Shown in pieces: positions 19,470 to 29,897 of a DNA stretch of 64,000 bases; position 1 is the stretch's first letter; each line of letters opens with the position of its first letter. Both the position numbers and the translations under genes were made by a program. The DNA lies in assembly GCF_000330505.1 (NCBI RefSeq), contig NW_004443692.1, positions 995,408 to 1,059,407 on the forward strand, read 5' to 3'. The notes beneath the pieces were generated by a model. It made no database searches, was not told the origin of the DNA, and saw only the letters and a list, made by a program, of their open reading frames with translations. The stretch is from Entamoeba invadens IP1. Lineage: Eukaryota; Evosea; Mastigamoebida; Endamoebidae.

Positions 19470-20639
19470 ATGCACCAGAAACGTATAGACCCATCATACC
19501 TCAAACTGACCTTGAAAGAGTTGGTTGAGTGCAACACGCAGACTGGCACCCGCAGCGACCTTCCCATGATCTCTCTGCTCACTAGAAAGTGTGAAGAAAT
19601 TGGGATGAAAACTGAGACATTCCCGACACGCTTGAACCCAAACAAAGTTAATTTTGTGGCTTACTTTACAAAAGCCAAACACACAATTGTGTTGTCTTCA
19701 CATTTTGATACAGTCCCAATCGGCGACAAGTCGGAGTGGAAACACCCACCACTGACAACAACAGAAATCCTTGAAGAGAACGGGGATATTACGATTTTTG
19801 GAAGAGGAACTTCTGATATGAAAGGGGGGATAGCCAGTCAGCTTGCCGTCTTGAAGTATTTACATGAGAAGACATCTCCAATACTTCCAAGCATTCTTTT
19901 GGTAGTTTCTTGTGAGGAGGAAGATGGTGTTGTTGGGGCAAAAGAGCTTGTCGAGGCCCATCCAGAACTTTTTGAGTCTGTGAAACTCGTTTTAGTCGAC
20001 GAGCCAACCAATCTCGACATTGGAATGAGTGAAAAAGGTGAATTGAGGGTGTTAATGAAGTGCAGGGGAATAGCTGCGCACGCAAGCACACCAAATCTTG
20101 GTGTTAATGCTATCAACGGAATGATCGACTTGATTCAAACTGTCAGTCACTCTCTCCCATTGAGTTGCGACACAAGCAACCAAACAACTCTTAGTCTTGG
20201 GATGATCAAAGGTGGCTCTGCTCCAAATGTAGTTGCAGACTATTGTGAGGCTGTAGTCGACATCAGAACAAGCTCCTTTGTGACAACTGAAGAAATTGAG
20301 GCAATTATAAGGATGGCGGTTGCCACACTTCACAAAACTACTCGTTTTGTTTATGAAATTGAATTTCAAGGACGGGTTGAGTCTGTTCACACCGACGTGA
20401 CAAACCAATATGTTGTTGGTTTGGCAAGAAGTTCCGATTTAGTACTTGGGAAGAACAGAATCAAGAAGATGGCGTATGCGACAGACGGCGCGGCATTTTC
20501 CAGAACACAGGCAAAGCCAACTGTCATCATTTTTGGGCCAGGTGACGAACAAGTCATCCACAAAGTTAATGAGCGCATTTCCTTCAGCAATCTGAAAAGT
20601 GCGTCAGAAGTTCTTCTCACTTTCCTTCAACAACTTTAA
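19470..20639 (+). CDS. M20-family metallopeptidase/deacylase (ArgE/DapE/carboxypeptidase group)
   Basis: 389 aa, no intron. Motifs of the di-zinc M20 family are in order: SSHFDTVP (zinc His and the following Asp), GRGTSDMKGG (bridging Asp), CEEEDG (catalytic and metal Glu), VDEPTNLDIG (metal Asp/Glu) and a C-terminal VIHKVNE His. The dimerisation insert lies between (GIAAHASTPNLGVNAINGM). It hydrolyses an amide bond of an N-acyl amino acid or a peptide; the exact substrate cannot be read from sequence. A nearby ATG at 19445 is out of frame, so 19470 is taken as the start. The family is most common in bacteria, so past lateral transfer is possible but not shown here. Confidence 0.9.
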   Translation: MHQKRIDPSYLKLTLKELVECNTQTGTRSDLPMISLLTRKCEEIGMKTETFPTRLNPNKVNFVAYFTKAKHTIVLSSHFDTVPIGDKSEWKHPPLTTTEILEENGDITIFGRGTSDMKGGIASQLAVLKYLHEKTSPILPSILLVVSCEEEDGVVGAKELVEAHPELFESVKLVLVDEPTNLDIGMSEKGELRVLMKCRGIAAHASTPNLGVNAINGMIDLIQTVSHSLPLSCDTSNQTTLSLGMIKGGSAPNVVADYCEAVVDIRTSSFVTTEEIEAIIRMAVATLHKTTRFVYEIEFQGRVESVHTDVTNQYVVGLARSSDLVLGKNRIKKMAYATDGAAFSRTQAKPTVIIFGPGDEQVIHKVNERISFSNLKSASEVLLTFLQQL

Positions 20640-20789
20640 TCATTTGTCTTTTTATTTGTTTGTTGATTCTCTTTTGCAAAAAATCAATGCTTGGTGTTTA
20701 TAAAACCAAATAAATCTTGAGATAATTAGTTCACTGTAACAAAAAATGAAGAATCTTTTTTATTATTGAAATTATTGGAATTAAAGAAT

Positions 20790-21440
20790 TTAATACCACC
20801 TTCTGAGTGGACTGTAGTACAAGTACGGGTAAGATGCATATCCCAAGAAGTATTGATCATAGCCGTTCCAATACATGTTGTGATAAAAGCTTCTAGCATC
20901 GCAACCTCTGACTTTTTTCTTTGAGTAAGATGGTGTTGAATCCTCATCCAAACCAAGGTGTTTATTGAGGAATTTTTTTGCATATTTCGATCCTTTATGA
21001 ACCAATTTGTTCAAAACTTTTTTCCCTGTGTGTCCAAGTGCTCCACTATTTAATTTTTCTTTGATTTTATCAATGATACCATCGTCATTCAATTGAAACT
21101 CGTTTGAATCTTTTGTGTCATCAAATTCATTCGCATACATCCCATTCGTATATCCAAAGTCTGTATTTGTCATTCCCACATCTTCTTCGTCTTTATTACT
21201 TTCATCATCTTTATCTTCTTTTTCTTCATTTGCATTATCTTCGTTCTTATCAGTTGTGTAATCGTCAAATTCAAAATCTTCAAAGTCATCTTCATGGTCT
21301 TCATTATCGTTCAACTTAAACTCATCAATAATATCATTCACTTCACCCCCCAATAATTCGTTGTCAAATAAAAAATCGGCGTTATCACCCTCCTCGGCAC
21401 ATACGCCCCAACAAAAAATCCAAAAGAGTAAATACAACAT
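20790..21440 (-). CDS. Acidic secreted protein, family member B
   Basis: 216 aa from the ATG at 21440, chosen because it gives a signal peptide (MLYLLFWIFCWGVCA); the frame is open upstream to an ATG at 21566, which would bury that peptide. After the signal comes a long acidic region (EDDFEDFEFDDYTTDKNED and more). Next is a Lys-rich, probably helical stretch (GKKVLNKLVHKGSKYAKKFL), then a C-terminus rich in Tyr and Phe ending YPYLYYSPLRRWY. The same order and the same ending are in the gene at 22376-22738. A TGAACT motif, like the GAAC promoter element of Entamoeba, lies on the coding strand at 21466-21461. No known family recognised. Confidence 0.8.
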   Translation of the reverse strand: MLYLLFWIFCWGVCAEEGDNADFLFDNELLGGEVNDIIDEFKLNDNEDHEDDFEDFEFDDYTTDKNEDNANEEKEDKDDESNKDEEDVGMTNTDFGYTNGMYANEFDDTKDSNEFQLNDDGIIDKIKEKLNSGALGHTGKKVLNKLVHKGSKYAKKFLNKHLGLDEDSTPSYSKKKVRGCDARSFYHNMYWNGYDQYFLGYASYPYLYYSPLRRWY

Positions 21441-22375
21441 AATAAAAAGGGGAGTTACAAAGTTCACCGTCGATTTTGTGACTTCCAGCACAAAAGTTGG
21501 TTTGAGGTTAATATTGTTAATATCAAACTTTTTAAAATAACAACTTTTGACAAAGAAAACAAACAAAAAAGATCTAACTTTTGTTTTAAAATGATGTTAA
21601 TATGTAACAATTTACATTCAAGAATACAAACCTCTGTGTTAATTTAAAAAAATAAGTCTTTTGATTAATTGTTCAGTATGGTCACTCTTCCTTGTTAAAA
21701 CTTTGTCTTATGCAAGACTTTTAATTTAAAAATATTAGTTAATAAAAACCATTTTAATAAATTAAAACTGAAACCGATTTTAGTGTTTTTTGTTTGTAAT
21801 TATTAAACTATATAATAATATATTTAAATTAAAATTTAACCATTAAAGTCTTGCATGAACAAATTTTTTACATAAGGTAGAGTGGCAATATAATACTTTT
21901 GTATACTCTTAAATTGAAACTACATACAGAAATAGTATTTTGACATAGAATTCTATCCAAACAATACCCTTTAAAATATATATACAACGAACAATAAACA
22001 ATTAAAAAATAGGTAAAAATTCATAAGAATGGTAAAAAAAGAAACAATATTTTTTTAGTGTTATGAATATTTATCTAATAGATTCGAGTGATTAACATCT
22101 AAAAATGAGCGAAAACACAAAATGTTTAATATTTACAAAATTTCAACATTATTAACCATTTAAAAATTAAAAAATATATCAAATTTTTTATCAATACAAT
22201 AAAATCATTACACGTCGTTGTTTTATTTATAAAAAATGTTTTGACCTTTACACACAAATTAAAACAATTTATAATCAAAATTGCGTGTAACAAAAATGAA
22301 AAAAATATGACTCTCTTCGTGTTATTTCAAAAAACCAACAGCCAAATATTCATATTTTTAGCCTAGCAGCGATGG
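21441..22375. other. Spacer between acidic secreted-protein genes B and C
   Basis: 935 bp, AT-rich. No coding sequence was found; it includes the promoter of gene B with the TGAACT motif at 21466-21461 on the minus strand. No inverted repeats of note. Confidence 0.6.
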
Positions 22376-22738
22376 TCAATACCACTTGTACATTGGATGA
22401 TTGTAAATGAATGGGTAACGATCGGCACTGAAATAGGCACCAGAATATCCATACCCATGACCAAAGAGATGACTGTAAAAGTGTTTATGTCTTCTTATCC
22501 CGAGCAGTGATTTAGCTCCCTTTACTATTTTTTTACCCACTTTCTTTGCAACTTTAATCAAATTAAAATCGTCGTCATCAAACAGCTCAAACTCATCCAC
22601 CAAATCGTCCAAATATGATTCGTCTTCAAAGTCATCTTCAAACTCGAAGTCATCCTCTTCAACATCAAGAAGGAAATCGTCATCGGAACTCTTTGCCAAC
22701 GTGCTGATGAACATCAAACATATCATCAAATACAACAT
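22376..22738 (-). CDS. Acidic secreted protein, family member C
   Basis: 120 aa. Signal peptide MLYLMICLMFISTLAKS, then an acidic block (DDDFLLDVEEDDFEFEDDFED and following), then a strongly cationic amphipathic stretch (LIKVAKKVGKKIVKGAKSLL), then a Gly/His/Tyr-rich C-terminus ending YPFIYNHPMYKWY. The ending matches member B (YP, aromatic, Tyr, two residues, Pro, two residues, basic, WY). Charge is segregated: acidic first, basic second. This recalls proproteins that mask a cationic peptide, but no cleavage site is evident and function is unknown. A TGAACT motif lies at 22772-22767 on the coding strand, about 30 bp upstream of the ATG. Confidence 0.82.
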   Translation of the reverse strand: MLYLMICLMFISTLAKSSDDDFLLDVEEDDFEFEDDFEDESYLDDLVDEFELFDDDDFNLIKVAKKVGKKIVKGAKSLLGIRRHKHFYSHLFGHGYGYSGAYFSADRYPFIYNHPMYKWY

Positions 22739-23926
22739 GCCAAAACAGTATAATTTAGGAGTTCCAGTTCATCTCGAAATTGCAGGATGGTGTTGTTTAA
22801 TGTACGATTATGTCAAGTTCTTAATTGTTTATTGTAGACTCTTTTCTTAGAAGTACTTTTGGTTATTAATATAAATTTGTTAAGTTTTTTTCACCCTCTA
22901 TCTCAATTTTGTATTTACCATCAATTGGCTAACTCAAACACAGTTTGGTTTTATTTCTATTCAAAAACAGCAAAAATACAAAAAGTTGGTTGTGCCCTCT
23001 ACGTTGTCATATTAAAAAAGTGAACTATGTGTAACTTTTTTATTATGTATGAAATTTTATTCTATTTAAATAGTTATAATAAATAACTATTTAAATAGAT
23101 TAGTTATTTTATAAATCAAAAAATGCCAAATTGATTTTTTTTATAAATTATGAAAGTTACAAAAACAATAAAATAAAAAGTATTTTAATATTTTACTATT
23201 ATCTATTTAATTATTGTGTGTTGTCAAAACTTCACAAAATATTTGAATTTTTTTTTAATTCTGAAAAGTTTTTGAAATAAATAAAACTTTGATGTATTTA
23301 AACGATCTGAATTATATTGGTTTAAAGTTAATAAAAAAACAAACATATATATAACCAACATTCGAAGAGGTTAAATGTGATGAAAAGTATACATAAGAAA
23401 TATTTTCAATTGTTATTGTTTTATAATATATAAAGTAGTTGAAAAATTATATTGTTCTTATAAACCTTTTTAGTCATTAATTTCATTGAAAACTTAATAA
23501 AAGACTTGAAGAAATGAAATACAATTTATTTGTATACAAATCAATTTTTATTATAAAGTGAATTATCAATAAATTGATAAAAACCGTCTTCTTTCAACAT
23601 CAAAATGTTTACTAACACCAACTCTTTGTTATTAAAACTTGTTTCCCTCAATTCCTCAAACTTAATATTAGATTTTCTTTACCAAATTACGAGATGTTCG
23701 TTAAAATCTTTGAATTAATTAAAAGTATGTAGTCTTCTTAATTGAATAATGACATCACTAATTATGTTTTAATTGTTTCAATCTATATTTTTACTTATCA
23801 ACAGTAACTATAAATAGATTTGATACAAATAATTACGACTAGCCAAAATCTGTGGGTAGAATAACATCTGGAATTATTTTTGGTCAATAAAAGGCGGTTT
23901 TCGTGATCTTAGAACAGTCAAAGAAC
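22739..23926. other. Divergent spacer upstream of peroxiredoxin
   Basis: 1188 bp, AT-rich, between acidic gene C and peroxiredoxin. No coding sequence. A TATA-like CAATAAAAGG lies about 40 bp before the peroxiredoxin ATG. Nothing else stands out. Confidence 0.6.
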
Positions 23927-24619
23927 ATGAGCACCTGCCAAAAAGACACTTGTACCAAACCAGTTTGTGAAAAGAAGGAATGTTGCCAACAAGAATGCCC
24001 AATCAAGAAGGCATACAAAGAATTCATTGCTGCTGTCCCAAAGGCTCAAGTTGGCGAACAAGCCCCAACCTTCAAGGCCCAAGCCCTCTGCCCATGCAAT
24101 GGTATTGTCGATATGGACTTTGAGAGCTTCAAGGGAAAGTTCATTGTTTTGTTGTTCTACCCACTTGACTGGACTTTTGTCTGCCCAACTGAAATGCTCG
24201 GATACTCAAAGTTGGCCGAAGAAATGAAGGATGTTCAATTCTTTGGAGTTTCTGTTGACTCAGTTTTCTGTCACAAAGCATGGTGTGATGCTCCTCGAGA
24301 ACATGGAGGTATTGGAAAACTTGCATTCCCATTGGTCTCTGATATTAAGAAGATCATTTCAATGAGATATGGTATGTTCAACTGTTGTGATGGTATTGCC
24401 AGAAGAGGGTATGTTATTATTGATCCAAAGGGCATCATCAGATACATGCAGATCAATGATAATGGTATTGGAAGAAACACTGAAGAGACTAAGAGAATCA
24501 TTGAAGCCATCAAGTTCACTGATGAACACGGAGAAGTCTGCCCACTTAATTGGACACCTGGGAAAGACACTATGAAACCATGCCCACAAGGTATGTGTGA
24601 GTATCTTACTAAACACTAG
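23927..24619 (+). CDS. Peroxiredoxin, 2-Cys type with Cys-rich N-terminal extension
   Basis: 230 aa from ATG 23927. It reduces H2O2 and organic peroxides. The peroxidatic Cys86 is in TFVCPTE and the resolving Cys205 in EVCPLNW, with the GGIG loop. The N-terminus has six Cys in the first 24 residues (C4, C9, C14, C19, C20, C24), the hallmark of the Entamoeba 29-kDa surface peroxiredoxin. An extra C-x5-C (CHKAWC) follows the active-site strand. Codon choice is biased (nearly all Pro as CCA), as expected for a very highly expressed gene. The frame is open upstream to a GTG at 23903, but the ATG fits the family. Main H2O2 defence in these catalase-lacking amoebae (family knowledge). Confidence 0.97.
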   Translation: MSTCQKDTCTKPVCEKKECCQQECPIKKAYKEFIAAVPKAQVGEQAPTFKAQALCPCNGIVDMDFESFKGKFIVLLFYPLDWTFVCPTEMLGYSKLAEEMKDVQFFGVSVDSVFCHKAWCDAPREHGGIGKLAFPLVSDIKKIISMRYGMFNCCDGIARRGYVIIDPKGIIRYMQINDNGIGRNTEETKRIIEAIKFTDEHGEVCPLNWTPGKDTMKPCPQGMCEYLTKH

Positions 24620-24849
24620 TTAAGATAAGTCATTCTTTCACTGATATTTTGTTATGTAAAGATAAACAAACACAAGTACAAATCAATAAACAAATGAATG
24701 TTGGATTAAAGCAAAATAAACGGAATTATCATTTACTATTTAATCGTGGTAATTAATTCAAATTGAAAATGAAAACGACGTCTAATTATTTTTAGAATTC
24801 AATATAAATAGAAATTACAAAATAATAATAAAATAAACAATACAAATAA

Positions 24850-26412
24850 TTAATAGCACAAAACTTCGTTTGCGATGAGCTTCTTATCGTCGCCTTCAAC
24901 AACAAAATCACTTGAAGAATACAAAAGTGTTTTAAGTGGTCCATACGAGTTAATGAAATGGATGTGTTTACATTGTAAAATACAAGATGAGTTTTTGTCT
25001 CCAATAATTAATGTTTGGTATATATTGCCTAAATACAATTTTTTGATCCCCACCGTCTCTTTCAACGTGAAAGTGAAGAAATTGAATTTCGACATGTCTA
25101 CTACGACATCATCTTTAACTAACTTTTTAAAAGTATATTCCCCATTTTCTATATCTATTAAAACACTGTTTGGATATGACACTTTTTCGCCATTTTGTAG
25201 TAACAACACTTTCTTTGATGTGAACCACCTCTCTGGTATTTTCAAGCATTTAAAATCAAGTTCTATTGGCAACTCCCTTTGATACGCTTTGCCATTTCTT
25301 GTAAAGTTGAAGTGACTTTTGTCGTTCAACACTTTCATGTAGTTCAGTTTCCCAACGTCAAGTGTTCCTTTGCACGCACAATGGTTTGTTATTAATTTCG
25401 TGAGCTTAACTGTTCCAAAAAGAATTTCACACTCTGAGTTATAGATACTCAAATTCTCCAAGAACTTTGGGATGAGTAAAGAAGTTTTGGCTTTGTCAAT
25501 CACAAGCGTTTTGAGGAGTTCCAAGCTCGTGAAGTCGATCCCTCTCTTCGTTTCTCTTAAACTGATTTCGACATCCAAATATTGTAGTTTTGCACTCGCC
25601 GCGTATTTCACCAAATTTTTGACTTGATCGAACGGAAGACCATTATAAAAGGATGACCCTCTTGGCGCAACTTCAGTCTTAAACACTTTATTGTCTGTTG
25701 TTTGGAAGATGTTACTCTCTGTAGAACTGTACTTATCTGTGCCTTTAAAATAGATTGTGACGTTCGATGGCTTTTGGGCGAGAATAGAAGCTACAATGGA
25801 ATCGTCACATATTTGTGACACAACTAAAAAGAGGACGACACTCTTTTCATTGTTCTTCTCGCACTTTTTGTTGCTCTCTGAGATTGTTGAAATGAATGAC
25901 ATCATTTCATTTTCCGATGGAATATAAGCTGTGACCTTTCTTAACGATGGTAACGCTAAAAATGCCAACATCATGATGAGTGGCACATCTTCGGTTAAAA
26001 TGATTTCGACAAGGTTAGTACATTTAGAAATGTTAATTTTCAACGATGTTGCTATCACGGGCGTTATTCTCAGTTTTTTAATCTTTTCGAGAAACCATTG
26101 CTTTTTAAATATTGCCATCCCGACATTCTCATCCCATCGTGCAATTTCTATGTTGTCAATTTTTTTGTTTTCACTCGATTTCAATTGGGCAAACAGTCCA
26201 GAAATGAAAAGGGTTTGAATTTTTGGGAAGATCGTTTGTATCTTTTTTGATGAAGTGTTCGACGCCAAGTTGTATGGGTTGATATGAGTCGATAGAATCG
26301 CAATTTGACACGCTTTTGAAATCATTTCAAACCGTTCAACTGTCTCCACATCAGGAAGGTAAAACAGTGCATTCATCAGAAAGACGCTTTGAAGCCGAAC
26401 TTTCTGGGTCAT
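24850..26412 (-). CDS. F-box-like/LRR-type Entamoeba family protein
   Basis: 520 aa, no intron. The N-terminus MTQKVRLQSVFLMNALFYLP, continuing through VETVERFEMISKACQIAI, resembles the short F-box-like head that opens many Entamoeba LRR-type proteins. The rest has irregular Leu/Ile-rich strands (LEIIL-like repeats such as CTNLVEIILTEDVP and LELLKTLVIDKAKTSLLIP) without clean BspA repeat units. It may act in substrate recognition by ubiquitin ligases or simply as a scaffold; this is inference from the head alone. No signal peptide or TM segment. The family assignment is by overall look, not by a decisive motif. Confidence 0.65.
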   Translation of the reverse strand: MTQKVRLQSVFLMNALFYLPDVETVERFEMISKACQIAILSTHINPYNLASNTSSKKIQTIFPKIQTLFISGLFAQLKSSENKKIDNIEIARWDENVGMAIFKKQWFLEKIKKLRITPVIATSLKINISKCTNLVEIILTEDVPLIMMLAFLALPSLRKVTAYIPSENEMMSFISTISESNKKCEKNNEKSVVLFLVVSQICDDSIVASILAQKPSNVTIYFKGTDKYSSTESNIFQTTDNKVFKTEVAPRGSSFYNGLPFDQVKNLVKYAASAKLQYLDVEISLRETKRGIDFTSLELLKTLVIDKAKTSLLIPKFLENLSIYNSECEILFGTVKLTKLITNHCACKGTLDVGKLNYMKVLNDKSHFNFTRNGKAYQRELPIELDFKCLKIPERWFTSKKVLLLQNGEKVSYPNSVLIDIENGEYTFKKLVKDDVVVDMSKFNFFTFTLKETVGIKKLYLGNIYQTLIIGDKNSSCILQCKHIHFINSYGPLKTLLYSSSDFVVEGDDKKLIANEVLCY

Positions 26413-26635
26413 AATACACTACTTTTTGAAAGTTTTTATTCACATTTTTGTAGACTTTTTATATAACAAATTCTATAATTAATAGTTTATTATATTAAAA
26501 TGTTTTATAGAAAAAATGAATTAAAAAATGGTTGTAAGTTAATTATAAGTAATTTAAAATATAACTTATAAATATTAAAACTTAATAGAAGATAATTCAA
26601 TTCATTGTTAACAAAAACGAACGAAAAATTTTTGA

Positions 26636-29263
26636 TTAGAAAGTACCGAATGTTGATGCGTTGTGTTTACTCTGGTACTTCTTGTATCCCAAGTATCCAA
26701 CAAACGCAGCAAACGCGGCGATTATAATGACCAAGAATACAACAGCAAAGACTATACCAAATATCTGTCCTCCTGTAAGTCCGTCCTCGTCGTAATAATC
26801 AAAGACGACTCTCATGAATCCAGAGTCCGAGTTCAAAGCACCTCCAACAAAAATGAAGTACTTTTTGTTTTTCTTCGCTTCGAATGTGAGTAAAGTGCCG
26901 TGAATACCGACTGGGGATCTAATGAAGTTTGTCCCAGTAACACACTTGCCAGCAACTGAATCTTCCGCAACAACTTCACAAGAGTCATAAACTCCAATTT
27001 GTGTATTGAAGGTCGAGATGTCGTCTGTTTTGATCATCAAAGACACGTCTTTCTCCGATGTAAATGTAAACCACTTTCCTTTCAATCCATCGGCCAAAAT
27101 TAAACAGTTCCCACGGGTTGAGTCGGCTTTTTCAGTGTAGGAGTAATGAACACTTGGGACGGTCACTTCCTCGGCAGCAGTACACCGGGATGATGCTTCT
27201 TTTGTGTTTTCGTATATGTTGAGTCTAACTACACCTTCAGTCACTGTGTAACTTGGGTGCACAAACACGGTTGCATACGATGTTCCATTGAGCGCGCTTG
27301 TAATAGTGTTTCCGTTTCCACAAGTTAATGTTTCAACTTCCTCTGAGCAACTTTGTTTTCCGTTTGTTTCGCTGACAATATCCATAATAGTCGGAACTAA
27401 TGTTTCCGTTCCGCATGTGGAGATGGTCAACGTCTTACTGTTTGTATTTGTGTATTTGACGATTAACCCAGCGATCTGTCCAAGATTGGGGAATGACTGG
27501 TGTGTACAAAGTGGTCTCATTAATGCCGGGCCCAATGGGAATATTCCGCTGTATGGTGATGAAACTTCATAAGCGTCTGAGAACGTATGTCCAAGGCTTT
27601 CTTTAGCCAACATCCAATACATAAAAGCGCCATACTGTGGTCCGGTCCAAACAGCCTCCCTGACAGACGACGCAAAGACATAGAGATCTTTACCCTTCTT
27701 CAATGTGTCAGAAACAAAGACTGCGTCTTTTGTTCTCATTAACTTGCAGTCTTTTTCACAATCGTCGAAAGTAGCCATAAAAGCACGATAGTGAGTGTTC
27801 TTTAAAGCAAACACACCATGGACAATGTCTATGTCCTCTTCACTTTTCAATTTGTACCACCCACCTTTCATATCTTTGCTGTAAACATCACTGGGTGCGC
27901 CTGGACATTTGAAAGAGGTGTACTCAGTCACCGAAGATCCCATCATAAACTGTGAGTACTGCTCGTCTTTGGCAACCTTGACTTCTCTGGCTTTATCACA
28001 AACATGGTTATCGACATTGTCCAGTTGCAACAAATTAATATTAACTTTGCACTCTGGGTTGCTGCAAACAACTCTGAATCTGTAAATTTTGTTCAATTCC
28101 AAGAAAGCTGTTACAATAGCGTCGTTACCACAAGACTGTGTCGACGTAGAGGCGCAATTAGCGCACCCATCCTTATAGAACTCAATTGATGTTTTGTCGT
28201 TTCCAGTCGACTCAGTGTAGCATGTGTGGAACGCGTATCTTCTATTGTCGCCTCTGAGAGCGAAGTACATTCCTGTGGCGGGCGTGTTGAGAGCACATGG
28301 AGACGAATTGTTGGTCTGTCCTTTCATATCAATGAGAATACTAAATGGCTTCTTGCTGATGGCGAATGCATTCTGGCACTTATAGTTCTCTCCACCATTC
28401 AATCTAAAGCTGATTTCAAGCGAACCCTCGAGTTGGTTAGTTCCACTGACATCCTCCGTGAAGAACACAAAGGCATAGTATTCGCTTCCAACTTCGTAGT
28501 TGTCGTAGTACAACTTTGCGAAGCTACCGCATCCCTCTGACGATTCTACAATTGGCATATCACTCATACACTCTTTCGAGGTTGTCGGATTCTTGTACAA
28601 ATAGATAGTGGTTCCATACTGTGTGTTTTTATTGCACGTGTCGATGATGTGCGTTTTCTGAGTCGCTGTGAATTTGAACCAGAACCCTCTTTTGAAACCA
28701 TGTTTGGTTGGGAAATATTGTTGGGACGAAGAGATAAGTCCATTCACCGAGTTTGGAACTGTTCCAATGTTCAGTGCAAGTGAGCACTTGATACTACTTG
28801 GGTTGTTGTAAGGTTTTATAGTGAGCTTGAATGTTCCGAAGTCATTTTCGGTGACACCTGCAATAACGGTGTAGTATACAACACCAGAGTTCAAACTGGC
28901 AATCACCCTTGATCTGTGTCCATCGCAGACGCCATTGGGGTCTCCGTCATTGGCTCCGACACAGTTTGAGGCGACTTCTTCAGTACAGCTCTTTCCAATG
29001 ATGATTCTCGAGGAAAAGTCCGTCTGTGAGTTGCATGTGCTCAACTCGTAAAGACCAGTTGTTTTTACTGTGAAAGAAAAGGTCATAGCCTTTTCTTCGT
29101 GGACTTCGGAATCGACTTGTTGGCAGCTCCATTTATTCTTGACGCCTTCAGTTTCCAAATTGTGAGTTTCCTCGGCAAAGTGTGTTGTTGATATTTCATC
29201 AATGTTAATCGGCGTTTTACATGTCTGTGAGAGGACCAAAGACACGAGAAAGATAAGTAACAT
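26636..29263 (-). CDS. Large type I surface protein with repeated beta-rich domains
   Basis: 875 aa. Signal peptide MLLIFLVSLVLSQTC. The ectodomain consists of about five repeats of roughly 130-150 residues, each with a 'WFKFTATQKTHIIDTC'-like strand, a 'SxxIxVYxxC' strand, two to four Cys and a 'YFVFVGG/YAFVFF' strand. These recall PPC-type beta-sandwich domains, and weakly the ectodomain of the kinase at 11003. A single TM helix lies at about 835-860 (FGIVFAVVFLVIIIAAFAAF), followed by a short tail GYKKYQSKHNASTFGTF containing a possible Tyr-based sorting motif. It likely displays on the plasma membrane or vesicles. No named family recognised. Confidence 0.8.
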   Translation of the reverse strand: MLLIFLVSLVLSQTCKTPINIDEISTTHFAEETHNLETEGVKNKWSCQQVDSEVHEEKAMTFSFTVKTTGLYELSTCNSQTDFSSRIIIGKSCTEEVASNCVGANDGDPNGVCDGHRSRVIASLNSGVVYYTVIAGVTENDFGTFKLTIKPYNNPSSIKCSLALNIGTVPNSVNGLISSSQQYFPTKHGFKRGFWFKFTATQKTHIIDTCNKNTQYGTTIYLYKNPTTSKECMSDMPIVESSEGCGSFAKLYYDNYEVGSEYYAFVFFTEDVSGTNQLEGSLEISFRLNGGENYKCQNAFAISKKPFSILIDMKGQTNNSSPCALNTPATGMYFALRGDNRRYAFHTCYTESTGNDKTSIEFYKDGCANCASTSTQSCGNDAIVTAFLELNKIYRFRVVCSNPECKVNINLLQLDNVDNHVCDKAREVKVAKDEQYSQFMMGSSVTEYTSFKCPGAPSDVYSKDMKGGWYKLKSEEDIDIVHGVFALKNTHYRAFMATFDDCEKDCKLMRTKDAVFVSDTLKKGKDLYVFASSVREAVWTGPQYGAFMYWMLAKESLGHTFSDAYEVSSPYSGIFPLGPALMRPLCTHQSFPNLGQIAGLIVKYTNTNSKTLTISTCGTETLVPTIMDIVSETNGKQSCSEEVETLTCGNGNTITSALNGTSYATVFVHPSYTVTEGVVRLNIYENTKEASSRCTAAEEVTVPSVHYSYTEKADSTRGNCLILADGLKGKWFTFTSEKDVSLMIKTDDISTFNTQIGVYDSCEVVAEDSVAGKCVTGTNFIRSPVGIHGTLLTFEAKKNKKYFIFVGGALNSDSGFMRVVFDYYDEDGLTGGQIFGIVFAVVFLVIIIAAFAAFVGYLGYKKYQSKHNASTFGTF

Positions 29264-29897
29264 CTTATGCTTAACACTGTTCTTAGATCAGTTATAAATC
29301 GGTGTGATGTGGCGTTGAACTTTCAAATGGATATTTTCGCTTTTTTTTTGTCCTTATTTGGACTTTCGTTCCACATAATTCATTAATAATTTCGGGATTG
29401 TAACCAAACCCAACAAAGACATGGAATTTTCATGAACTTATTTTCATTTGATTTGGTAAAAATTGTTGTTAAAAATAAACTTAGTGTATTATTTTTTTCA
29501 ATGTTAATAATTTGATTTTTTCTTTTTTATGTGATTAAATTAGTTAAACACTTAAAATGAACCAAAATAAAATGTCCATTTTTTTTGCGATATTTTTCTT
29601 TAAATTTTCCAATCTACTTTTCTTATAAAAAAAAGAAACTTTCAAAAGAAAAATATTTTTATTTAATTAATTTTATAAATATATTGTCATATTACAATAG
29701 TTTATTTTTAAATAATATTTAGTATATTTCATAATTCAATTGAGTTATTCCAAGTATCTTAAAAACAACACTATATAATATATAGTTCATTAATTATATT
29801 CTAATTATTTAATATTAAAACTATAAAATAAGTTTACAAAATTAGATTAATATACTATACATAGTTATAGAAAATTAAAAATATACAAACACATAAA
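29264..29897. other. AT-rich spacer
   Basis: 634 bp between the surface-protein gene (5' end) and the 3' end of the large receptor kinase. No coding sequence or repeat noticed. Confidence 0.6.
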
